Source: an uncultured bacterium (GTDB taxonomy: Bacteria; Verrucomicrobiota; Kiritimatiellia; RFP12; UBA1067). From it: a DNA stretch of 42,428 nt. The translations under genes and the position numbers were made by a program. The stretch covers positions 1 through 42,428 of the forward strand of contig CACXRO010000013.1 of NCBI GenBank assembly GCA_902770045.1, written 5' to 3'. The number at the start of each line of letters is the position of its first letter. The stretch's first letter is position 1. This document shows, piece by piece, positions 24,943 to 31,931 of the stretch. A model generated the notes under the pieces. The model was not told where the DNA came from. It worked only from the letters and a program-made list of their open reading frames with translations, and did no database searches.

Positions 24943-26424
24943 ATGCGTGAAATGAAGAGAATCGGCAATGGCCTCGATGAGCTGGCGGGCGGAAGCCTCG
25001 GGCGGCTGCTCGCGAAGTACTCGTGGCCGGCGCTGGTCTCGATGAGCCTCAACGCGCTCTACGCCGTGGTCGACCGCATCTTCATCGGCCAGGGCTGCGG
25101 CGTGGACGCGATGGCCGGGCTCCAGCTCGCGATGCCGGTGATGATGTTGCTGACGGCTTTCGGTCCGCTGATCGGCGTCGGCCACGGCTCGGTGCTTTCG
25201 ATCAAGCTTGGCGCGCGCGACCGCGTCGCCTGCGAGAAGCTCGTCGGCGAGACGGTGGCGCTCAAGCTCCTATTCTACGCGGTGCTCATTCCGCTCATGT
25301 ATCTCTTTCTGGACGAAATCCTCGTCTGCTGCGGCGCCGACCGCATGACCCCCGGCGCATACGCCGCGGCGAAAGGATACCTTGAGATCGTCCTCTGCTC
25401 GCATCTCTTCTCGCACCTCGCCTTCGGGCTTTCCGCGCTCCAGCGCGCCGAGGGCGGCGCCATCCGCTCGATGATGTGCATGATCGTCGGCTTCGGTGCC
25501 AACCTGGTCCTCGACCCGCTCCTCATCTTCGGCGTCAGAATGCCGTTCGCCGCGGACGGGTGGCTCGTAGCTCCGATGGGTGTCGCCGGCGCGGCATGGG
25601 CGACGAACATCGCGATGCTCGCCTCCTGCCTCTGGGCTTTTGGCTACTACTGGCGCGGACGGACCGTGGTGCGCCTCCGCCTCAGGCGCGTGTGGATATA
25701 TCCCTCGCTCCTGCGCCGCACCCTTGCGATCGGGCTTGCGCCGTTCCTGCAGCAGCTGATGGGCTCGGTAATCGTCGCCTCGCTCCAGTACGCCTTCGCC
25801 CGCTGGATGCCGGACGAGGCCTCGCGCACCGCCGAAGTCGCCTCGCTCGGCGTCTTCAACGGCGCGCTTATCCTCGTGTTCATGCCCATGCTCGGCTGCC
25901 AGCAGGGCTTGCAGCCGATCTTCGGCTTCAACTGGGGCGCGCGCAACTACCGCCGGGTGCTGGACACGCTCAAGCTCGGGTTCTGGGCGACGACTGCACT
26001 CACGGTGCTCGCCTTCGTCGTCCAGGTGGTGCCGCCGTTCCCCGGGCTCATTGCGCGGATGTTCGTCTCCGCCGACAACCCGGAGATCATCGCCCTCTCC
26101 GCCCACGACCTGATGGTCTCCAACTCGATGATCTGGTGCATTTCCGTCAATGTCCTCGCCACCACCTATTTCCAGTCCATCGGCCACCCCGGCGTCGCCA
26201 TCGCGCTCTCGATGCTGCGCCAGGGGGTGATCCTGCTGCCGATCGTGTGGCTGCTGCCGCATTTCATGGCGGACAAGGCGCTGGCGATATGGCTCTCGAT
26301 GCCGGTTTCGGACGTCCTCTGCAACGCGGTGACGCTCGTCCCGCTCTTCCTTCATGTCCGTTTCCTCGCCCGCGTCCGCTCCCGCGACGCTGTGGTGAAC
26401 CAATCCGCCCCCGGAGGCGTTTAA
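24943..26424 (+). CDS. MATE-family efflux transporter
   Basis: The 493-residue protein has about twelve hydrophobic segments and the MATE hallmarks SWPALVSMSLNALYAVVDRIFIGQ, GVGHGSVLSIKLGARD and, in the second half, QQGLQPIFGFNWGARNYRRV. It should export organic compounds driven by Na+ or H+. It is closest in style to the MepA/DinF-like group. ATG 24952 (MKRIGNG) is an alternative start. It heads a tight operon with a toroid protein, UbiA-like, phosphodiesterase-like and U32-like genes, so it may export that operon's product. Confidence 0.9.
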   Translation: MREMKRIGNGLDELAGGSLGRLLAKYSWPALVSMSLNALYAVVDRIFIGQGCGVDAMAGLQLAMPVMMLLTAFGPLIGVGHGSVLSIKLGARDRVACEKLVGETVALKLLFYAVLIPLMYLFLDEILVCCGADRMTPGAYAAAKGYLEIVLCSHLFSHLAFGLSALQRAEGGAIRSMMCMIVGFGANLVLDPLLIFGVRMPFAADGWLVAPMGVAGAAWATNIAMLASCLWAFGYYWRGRTVVRLRLRRVWIYPSLLRRTLAIGLAPFLQQLMGSVIVASLQYAFARWMPDEASRTAEVASLGVFNGALILVFMPMLGCQQGLQPIFGFNWGARNYRRVLDTLKLGFWATTALTVLAFVVQVVPPFPGLIARMFVSADNPEIIALSAHDLMVSNSMIWCISVNVLATTYFQSIGHPGVAIALSMLRQGVILLPIVWLLPHFMADKALAIWLSMPVSDVLCNAVTLVPLFLHVRFLARVRSRDAVVNQSAPGGV

Positions 26425-26430
26425 ATTATT

Positions 26431-27525
26431 ATGAAGAACACCGCCAGAACCGCACTCTTCCTCGCCGCTGCGCTCGCCGCGGCCGCATCCCCCGCCGCCT
26501 CGCCGCTTGACGACGCCGTCGCGCGCGGGGCGAAGTTCCTCCTTTCGCGCCAGTCGGAGGACGGGCACTTCTCCGATCCGCACATGCCCGCCCTGACCGC
26601 ACTGCCGCTCTGGGCGCTCGTTGGCGCCGGCGCGGAGCGCGCCCCGCTCGAGAAAGCAGCGAAGTTCGTCCTTTCCACCCAGCGTTCGGACGGCGGCTTC
26701 TACGTGCCCAAGCCGGGCCGCGGCGGCTCTGGTCTCGGCAACTACAATACCTCCGTCTGCCTCAGCGCGCTTTTCGAAAGCGGACTCGCCCCCAAGGACG
26801 CGATGCTCCGGGCGCGCGAGTACATTGCCTCGTCGCAGCTCACCGGCGACGACACGCTCGCCGGCGGCTTCGGCTACGACAAGGTCTCGCGTCGCCGCTA
26901 CGCCGACCTCTCCAACACCTCCTACGCGATGAGCGCGATGGCGAAGACCGCATCGCTGGAGGAGTTCCGCACCGGCGGGAAGCGGGTGGACATCGACTGG
27001 GACCGTGCGCTTGCATACGTGGAGGGACTGATGGAGAAGGAAGGGCCCAACGCCGGCGGCGCGGCCTACAACGACCGCACTCCGCAGGCCGGCGCGTCCA
27101 CCAACGCGCAGGGACGCGTCGCGCTCCGCGCCTACGGTTCGATGACCTACGCCGCCGTCCTCTCGATGTGCGCGGCGAAGCTCGACCGCGGCGATCCGCG
27201 CGTGAGGCAGTCGCTGGAGTACATGGAGCGGAACTGGTCGGTGGACGAGAATCCCGGCATGGGCAGCCAGGGGCTGTACTACTTCTACGACATCATGGCC
27301 CGCGCGCTCTCGGCGGCGGGGGTGGACGATGTCGGCGGCCACCGCTGGCGCAGCGAGCTTGCGTCCCGTCTCCTCGCCCTGCAGAAGCCGGACGGCAGCT
27401 GGGCGAACGACAACAACCGCTTCTGGGAGGCGGACCCGGTGCTCTGCACCTCGTTCGCGATGATTGTCCTCGAGCTCTGCCGTGAGCCGGCCGCGGCGCC
27501 GGCGCCGAAGGAGATGCCGAAATGA
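26431..27525 (+). CDS. Secreted alpha/alpha-toroid protein (prenyltransferase/squalene-oxidase repeat)
   Basis: The 364-residue protein has a signal peptide (MKNTARTALFLAAALAAAASPAA). It then repeats QW-like motifs: FLLSRQSEDGHFSD, FVLSTQRSDGGFYV and LLALQKPDGSWANDNNRFWE, each followed by helices such as NTSVCLSALFESG. These are the repeats of the squalene-hopene-cyclase/prenyltransferase-beta toroid. It lacks a DXDD catalytic motif and is half the length of true cyclases, so cyclisation is not supported. A binding or processing role in the periplasm is possible. It starts six bases after the MATE stop and overlaps the UbiA-like gene by four bases. Confidence 0.8.
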   Translation: MKNTARTALFLAAALAAAASPAASPLDDAVARGAKFLLSRQSEDGHFSDPHMPALTALPLWALVGAGAERAPLEKAAKFVLSTQRSDGGFYVPKPGRGGSGLGNYNTSVCLSALFESGLAPKDAMLRAREYIASSQLTGDDTLAGGFGYDKVSRRRYADLSNTSYAMSAMAKTASLEEFRTGGKRVDIDWDRALAYVEGLMEKEGPNAGGAAYNDRTPQAGASTNAQGRVALRAYGSMTYAAVLSMCAAKLDRGDPRVRQSLEYMERNWSVDENPGMGSQGLYYFYDIMARALSAAGVDDVGGHRWRSELASRLLALQKPDGSWANDNNRFWEADPVLCTSFAMIVLELCREPAAAPAPKEMPK

Positions 27526-28310
27526 AGGCGTGGCTTAGGCTCTTCCGCGTCGTCAATCTGCCGACGGTTCCTGGCGACGTTCTCGTCGGCGCGGCGGCGG
27601 CGCTGACGGTAGGGAGGCATTCGGAATTTTCGGGCTTGGACTATGTTTGGTGCGCGAGACTGCTTGCGCCGGTCTGGTGGGCGGCGGGTGCCAGCGTGTT
27701 GCTCTATATGTTCGGGCTTGTGCAGAACGACATCATGGGGGCGAAGACGGATAAGGACCGCCCGATCCCTAACGGGGAGATTTCGATGGATTCGGCATGG
27801 GCGGCGGCGACTGTCTGCATAGCCGCTGCCTTTGGCTGTGCGTACATTGGCGGGCTTTTCGATGGCGACTGGACGGGAAGGTTCTGCTGGCCATGGTGCG
27901 CGATTGCTCTCGTTGTGGCGATTACGGTCTACAACCGCTCGAAAGCGTGGTGGATGATGGGGTTCTGCCGTGCGATGAACGTCCTGCTCGGCGCGGCGGC
28001 GGTTGTCGGCGGCGGATTGAAGCAGGCGGAATGTATCGGACTACGGCCAATGTGCGTTGCTGTTCTTTGGTGGCTTTACATCTCGCTCGTGACTCTCTAT
28101 TCTGAGGGCGAGGAGAACGACCCCGTGAAGAAGCGCCGCGTCGGGCTGCTCGTCGGCGGCATCGTGTACCTTCAGCTGACGGCGCTGATTGTGCTGACGC
28201 TTGAGTTTCCGCAGGTGGCGGCGATGAGACCGCTTCTCGTGGCGGGCGCGGTGCTGCTGGTCTTGCTGAGGCTGTTCAAGAAGGCGTTCCCGGAGGTGAG
28301 CGCGTCGTGA
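27522..28310 (+). CDS. UbiA-family prenyltransferase, EboC-like
   Basis: The 262-residue integral membrane protein has about eight hydrophobic segments. The first acidic motif is NDIMGAKTDKDRPIPNGEI (from residue 69), the prenyl-diphosphate/magnesium site of UbiA enzymes. The usual second DxxxD motif is replaced by YNRSKAWWMMGFCRAMNVLLG. From memory, this MGxCRxxNxLLG pattern is like EboC, the UbiA-like member of the ebo cluster. UbiA enzymes move isoprenoid chains onto aromatic or sugar acceptors. It overlaps both neighbours by four bases (ATGA and GTGA). The acceptor and prenyl chain are unknown. Confidence 0.8.
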   Translation: MKAWLRLFRVVNLPTVPGDVLVGAAAALTVGRHSEFSGLDYVWCARLLAPVWWAAGASVLLYMFGLVQNDIMGAKTDKDRPIPNGEISMDSAWAAATVCIAAAFGCAYIGGLFDGDWTGRFCWPWCAIALVVAITVYNRSKAWWMMGFCRAMNVLLGAAAVVGGGLKQAECIGLRPMCVAVLWWLYISLVTLYSEGEENDPVKKRRVGLLVGGIVYLQLTALIVLTLEFPQVAAMRPLLVAGAVLLVLLRLFKKAFPEVSAS

Positions 28311-29446
28311 AGAGCCTTACTGTAGTTGCGGCGGGCCTTGGCTACCGGTTGCTTGAGCGCAACGGGATGCTCGAGATGGCGGGGCTCCGTTTCCATTCCG
28401 CGCCGAGCGTGTTCCCGGCGGTCACCTGCGTCGCGCAGGCGTCGCTCCGGACGGGGCTGACGCCCGCCGAGCACGGCATGGTCTCGAACGGCTGGTGGTC
28501 GGAGGAGCTGAGGCGGCCGCTCTTCTGGGAGCAGAGCGCGCGGCTCGTGAAGGGACGGCGCGTGTGGGCGGAGCGCCGCGCGCATGGCGGAACGGTGGGG
28601 ATGTTCTTCTTCCAGCAGTCGCTTGGCGAGGAAGCGGACGTCATTGTCTCGCCTGCGCCGATCCACAAGCACGGCGGCGGGATGCTGATGAGCTGCTACG
28701 CCAAGCCGACCGGCATGGCGCCGATTCTGAGGAAGCTCTGCGGCAGGTTCCCGCTCTGGCGCTACTGGGGGCCGCTCGCCTCGCCCAAGGTCGGACGGAA
28801 GTGCATCGACTGGTTCGAGGCGATGACCGATGCGCACGACGTCGACGAGGCGTACCTCTATCTGCCGACCCTGGACTACGCGGCGCAGGCGCAGGGGCCG
28901 GAGTCGTCCGCGGCGACCGCGGCGCTCAAGGAGTTCCGTCGTCAGCTCGAGCGACTCGCGGACATCTCAATGCACCGCGGCTGCGCGCTCAGGGTAGTGG
29001 GCGACTACGAGATCACGCCGGTCACGGAAGAGCCTCTCCGCCCCAATGTCGTCCTGCGCCGCAACGACCTCTTCCGCACGCGCACCGTCGCGGGCATGGC
29101 GTATCCCGACTTCTACCAGTCGACGGCATTCGCGATGTGCGACCACGAGTTCTGCGTCGTCTACGGCGAGGAGCGCGAAAAGGCGGCGGAGCTGCTGCTC
29201 GCCACCGGCGGCTACGAGCGCCCGACGGAAGGGGACGCGGGGAACGGCATTGTGCTCCTGGCGAGGCCGGGCTCGTGGTGCGAATACAAGTGGTGGACCG
29301 ACCGCCGCGAGGCGCCGGACTTCGCCAGCCACGTCGACATTCACAACAAGCCGGGCTACGACCCGACCGAGCTCTTCTTCTTCGGACGCGGGGTGGTGAA
29401 GGGGACCCACGGCAGGAAATGCGAGGTGGCTCATGCAGAGGCGTAG
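28307..29446 (+). CDS. Alkaline-phosphatase-fold / type I phosphodiesterase-like protein, EboF-like
   Basis: Start GTG overlaps the UbiA-like stop. The 379-residue protein has the nucleotide-pyrophosphatase opening FPAVTCVAQASLRTGLTPAEHGMVSNGWW with a candidate nucleophile Thr. The metal region reads LPTLDYAAQAQGP, where active enzymes have DxxGHxxGP, so the conserved His is lost. Likewise VGDYEITPV replaces the normal SDHGM. A later histidine (ASHVDIHNKPGYDPTELFF) is kept. I recall similar substitutions in EboF-type proteins. No signal peptide, so it appears cytoplasmic. A phosphate-binding rather than hydrolytic role is possible. Coupled to both neighbours (4- and 14-base overlaps). Confidence 0.72.
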   Translation: MKSLTVVAAGLGYRLLERNGMLEMAGLRFHSAPSVFPAVTCVAQASLRTGLTPAEHGMVSNGWWSEELRRPLFWEQSARLVKGRRVWAERRAHGGTVGMFFFQQSLGEEADVIVSPAPIHKHGGGMLMSCYAKPTGMAPILRKLCGRFPLWRYWGPLASPKVGRKCIDWFEAMTDAHDVDEAYLYLPTLDYAAQAQGPESSAATAALKEFRRQLERLADISMHRGCALRVVGDYEITPVTEEPLRPNVVLRRNDLFRTRTVAGMAYPDFYQSTAFAMCDHEFCVVYGEEREKAAELLLATGGYERPTEGDAGNGIVLLARPGSWCEYKWWTDRREAPDFASHVDIHNKPGYDPTELFFFGRGVVKGTHGRKCEVAHAEA

Positions 29447-30446
29447 TCTGGCGGTAGGGCATTTCTTCAACGGCGACTTCAAGGCGACCGTCGCGCGCAA
29501 CCTAAAGCGGGTGCGCGAGGTGTTCTTCGCCTGGCCGGGGGTGGTCTCGTGCCGTCCGGCGCCGGAGTTCACGCCGGAGCTCAGGGAGCGGATGGCGGAC
29601 GACCTCAGGTGGGCGCGCGCGAACGGGGTGGAGCTCGACACGCTCTTCAACGCCAACTGCTACGGCGACATCGCGATCTCCACCGAGCTGGCGGACTTCG
29701 TTGTCCGCAGCCTGGACGAGATGGACGCGGCGGGACTGTTCCCGGACACGCTCACCACCACCTCGCCGTTCATTGCCGCGGTGCTGCGCAGGCGGCGTCC
29801 GGGGCTGAAGATCCGCTGGAGCGTCAACCTGCGCGTCCACGGCTCGGTGGGGCTGGAGAGCGTCGAGGAGCTCTTCGACTCGTTCTACGTCTCGCGCGAG
29901 CGCCACCGCGACCTCGCCTTCCTCGCGCAGACGCGCGAATGGGCCGACCGCCACGGCAAGACGGTGGGGATGCAGGCGAACAGCGGCTGCATCCGGCAGT
30001 GTCCGTTCCAGACCTTCCACGACAACCTGCACGGGCATGGCGACGGGCGGCGGCCGCAGGACCTCGCCGCGGCGCGCGAGTACGGCTTCGGCTTCTTCCG
30101 CTGCCGCGACGACTACGAGGTCAAGCACCGGTACGAGGACTTCCTCCGGTCCACCTGGCTGCGGCCAGAGGATCTGCCGGAGTACGAGAGCTTCGTCGAC
30201 GTCGTCAAGCTCGCGACCCGCCGTCATCCCTGTCCCGAGAAGGTGGTGGACGCATACGCCGCGTATTCCTACGACGGCAACCTCGCCGAGCTGATGGATC
30301 CAGCGCACGCTTTCCCGAAGTCGTTCGACAACCGGGCTTTCGACCAGTCCGGGGACCTCTGGCAACAGGTGCGCAGTTGCCCCCGCGCCGACGACTGCGC
30401 CCACTGTGGCCGCTGCGCCGCGCTGCTCGCTGCCGTCTTCAGGTAA
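29433..30446 (+). CDS. U32-like TIM-barrel protein with two cysteine clusters
   Basis: The 337-residue protein shows TIM-barrel strand motifs resembling peptidase-U32-type proteins: LDTLFNANCYGD, IRWSVNLRVHGS, FDSFYVSRERHRD, then MQANSGCIRQCPFQTFHDN. U32 relatives such as UbiU/UbiV bind a 4Fe-4S cluster and hydroxylate without oxygen. Here C in NANCYG and CIRQC could form such a site. The tail CPRADDCAHCGRC adds four more cysteines. LRSTWLRPEDLPEYESFVDVVKLATRRHPCP and YSYDGNLAELMDPAHAFPKSFDNRAF look highly conserved family blocks. A protease role is not supported. It is the last gene of the operon and overlaps the phosphodiesterase-like gene by 14 bases. Confidence 0.62.
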   Translation: MQRRSLAVGHFFNGDFKATVARNLKRVREVFFAWPGVVSCRPAPEFTPELRERMADDLRWARANGVELDTLFNANCYGDIAISTELADFVVRSLDEMDAAGLFPDTLTTTSPFIAAVLRRRRPGLKIRWSVNLRVHGSVGLESVEELFDSFYVSRERHRDLAFLAQTREWADRHGKTVGMQANSGCIRQCPFQTFHDNLHGHGDGRRPQDLAAAREYGFGFFRCRDDYEVKHRYEDFLRSTWLRPEDLPEYESFVDVVKLATRRHPCPEKVVDAYAAYSYDGNLAELMDPAHAFPKSFDNRAFDQSGDLWQQVRSCPRADDCAHCGRCAALLAAVFR

Positions 30447-30461
30447 AGACCGGATTCGACA

Positions 30462-30480
30462 CCGCGGCACTTTGCGCGGC
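30462..30480. repeat. REP-like palindrome, copy 1
   Basis: CCGCGGCACTTTGCGCGGC, a GC-rich imperfect hairpin found again at 30523, 35645 and 41851. It lies just after the end of the five-gene operon. Confidence 0.55.
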
Positions 30481-30487
30481 ACCTGAG

Positions 30488-30522
30488 AGGTTGAAAGGTT
30501 GAAAGGTTGAAAAGTTGAAAGG
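30488..30522. repeat. Tandem GTTGAAAG repeat
   Basis: Four units of GGTTGAAA/AGTTGAAA lead directly into a REP-like hairpin. The same composite (tandem units then hairpin) occurs at 41810-41869. Confidence 0.75.
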
Positions 30523-30541
30523 CCGCGGCAATTTCCGCGGC
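30523..30541. repeat. REP-like palindrome, copy 2
   Basis: CCGCGGCAATTTCCGCGGC; GCCGCGG at 30522-30528 pairs perfectly with CCGCGGC at 30535-30541. Confidence 0.6.
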
Positions 30542-30546
30542 AAAAG

Positions 30547-30572
30547 GGCGCGGGGGACGAATCCCCCGCGCC
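30547..30572. terminator. Perfect 10-bp hairpin after the five-gene operon
   Basis: GGCGCGGGGG pairs with CCCCCGCGCC across the loop ACGAAT. An AAAA run (30542-30545) precedes it, which would be a T-run for minus-strand transcription; no T-run follows on the + strand. It may end transcription by stem strength or serve the minus strand. A degenerate ACGTCYAACGTC short repeat follows at 30585-30619. Confidence 0.45.
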
Positions 30573-30622
30573 GCGCGTGCCACGCCTAACGTCTAACGTC
30601 CCACGTCCCCGCGTCCCCGCGG

Positions 30623-30706
30623 CTACTCCGCCACCACGGTGATCCGCGGCAGTTCGAGCGTGACCATATCCGTCGGGTCGTTCGGATAAAGCTTGGCGGG
30701 GACTGT
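30623..30706 (-). pseudogene. Possible C-terminal remnant of a lost gene
   Basis: On the minus strand a 27-codon stretch reads TVPAKLYPNDPTDMVTLELP then RITVVAE and stop. The composition looks like the natural end of a protein, with alternating beta-type residues. A stop codon lies a few codons upstream, next to the palindrome GGGGACTGTCCCC (30698-30710), so nothing longer is readable. It may be scar sequence in the 390-base gap 30447-30836. Low confidence. Confidence 0.25.
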
Positions 30707-30781
30707 CCCCTTGCTTCCTTATGCATTTTAGACGACTGCAAGTGGTTGTGCCGTGCCGTGCTGAACAGTGTAAGTGGAAAG

Positions 30782-30825
30782 TTGTGCGCACAAGTTAGAT
30801 TTCGGGGCGGCGGATGTGTTATAAT
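30782..30825 (+). promoter_or_regulatory. Operator palindrome plus extended -10 promoter of the GntR/LacI gene
   Basis: TTGTGCGCACAA (30782-30793) is a perfect 12-bp palindrome inside the repeat GAAAGTTGTGCGCACAAGT. After 26 bases comes TATAAT (30820-30825) with TGT before it; the ATG is 11 bases further. The same palindrome with the same 26-base gap precedes the gene at 35974. Confidence 0.75.
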
Positions 30826-30836
30826 TCGCACCAGAA

Positions 30837-31925
30837 ATGGAGACAAAGTATACCGCAGTCCTCAACTCGCTCCTCAAGGACATCCGCGACGGAAAGTACA
30901 AGGATCGGTCTTTCCCGAGCGAGAACATGTCCGCGCGGCGGTTTGCCGTCGGGCGCAAGACGATCGGCAGGGTCTATGAGGAGCTTGCCCGCCGCGGGCT
31001 GATCGCCCGTCGCCGCGGCGCCGGCACGGTGCTGACGCGCAAGGCAATCGGTGAGTTCGGGCGCATCGGCCTCATCGTCCACGGCAGCGACTACTGTGAG
31101 CTGTTCGCCCCGATCGCGCGCCGCGTCTCCCACCTCTGCCAGCTGAACGGGCTCGCGCTGCTCTTCGCGGACCTCTCTGGCGACGCCGTCGCGCGCCGCA
31201 TCGACCGGGTCTGCGCCGCGGCGGAGGAGTTCGTCGAGACCGGCGTGAACGGCGTAATCTTCCAGCCGGTCGAGCTCGTAAGGAACGCCGAGGCGATCAA
31301 CCGCCGGATCCTCGCGGTCTTCGACGCCGCGGGCGTGCCGGTGGTGCTCCTCGACAGCGACATCGTCCGTTCGCCGGAGCGCAGCCGCTACGACCTCGCC
31401 GCCGTGAACCACATCGAGGCGGGGCGGCGCATCGGCGAGCATCTCGTCCGCTGCGGCGCGAAGCGCATCGCCTACCTGATGGAGCGCGAGCACGCGCCCT
31501 GCGTGCAGGACCGCTACCTCGGCGTCAAGGTCGGCGCGGAGGGGAAGACGGTGAAGGGCGCGGCGGTCTACGCGCGGCCGGACGACGCCGCGGCGATCCG
31601 CCGGGTCCTGAGGACGCTCCGCCCCGACGCCTTCGCGTGCTACAACGACCGCGAGGCGCGGCTCCTCATCACCACGCTCGCGCAGCTCGGCCGCCGCGTG
31701 CCCGAAGACATCCAGGTGGCCGGCTTCGACGACGTCAACTACGCCACCATCTCCGCGCCGGCGCTCACCACCGCCCACCAGCCCTGCAACGAGCTCGCCG
31801 ACCTCGCCTTCGGCATGCTCATGTCGCGCATCGACGACCCCGACGCGCCGCCGCGCGAGACGTTCCTCAGCGCCCCGCTGGTGGTGCGGGATAGCACGGC
31901 GAGCAAGGTTAGACCATTGTGCTGA
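30837..31925 (+). CDS. GntR-type regulator with LacI-like sugar sensor
   Basis: The 362-residue protein joins an N-terminal GntR winged helix (about 1-70: FPSENMSARRFAVGRKTIGRVYEELARRGLIARRRGAGTVL) to a LacI-type periplasmic-binding-like sensor (about 75-362: GRIGLIVHGSDY, GVIFQPVE, AYLMEREHAPCVQDRYLGVK, PEDIQVAGFDDVNYATISAP, LTTAHQPCNELADLAF). AraR of Bacillus has this layout and responds to arabinose. The ligand here is unknown. The palindrome TTGTGCGCACAA upstream of its own promoter and of the surface-protein gene at 35974 is a plausible binding site, implying autoregulation and control of that gene. It converges with the surface-protein gene 31932-33800, six bases apart. Confidence 0.9.
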   Translation: METKYTAVLNSLLKDIRDGKYKDRSFPSENMSARRFAVGRKTIGRVYEELARRGLIARRRGAGTVLTRKAIGEFGRIGLIVHGSDYCELFAPIARRVSHLCQLNGLALLFADLSGDAVARRIDRVCAAAEEFVETGVNGVIFQPVELVRNAEAINRRILAVFDAAGVPVVLLDSDIVRSPERSRYDLAAVNHIEAGRRIGEHLVRCGAKRIAYLMEREHAPCVQDRYLGVKVGAEGKTVKGAAVYARPDDAAAIRRVLRTLRPDAFACYNDREARLLITTLAQLGRRVPEDIQVAGFDDVNYATISAPALTTAHQPCNELADLAFGMLMSRIDDPDAPPRETFLSAPLVVRDSTASKVRPLC

Positions 31926-31931
31926 AGGGGT

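Noticed and set aside
26431-27525. Squalene-hopene cyclase
   Set aside because: Half the usual length, has a signal peptide and lacks the DXDD catalytic motif.
30488-30541. CRISPR-like array from the regularly repeated GTTGAAAG units
   Set aside because: Units are 8 bp with no spacers, followed by a hairpin; no cas genes nearby.
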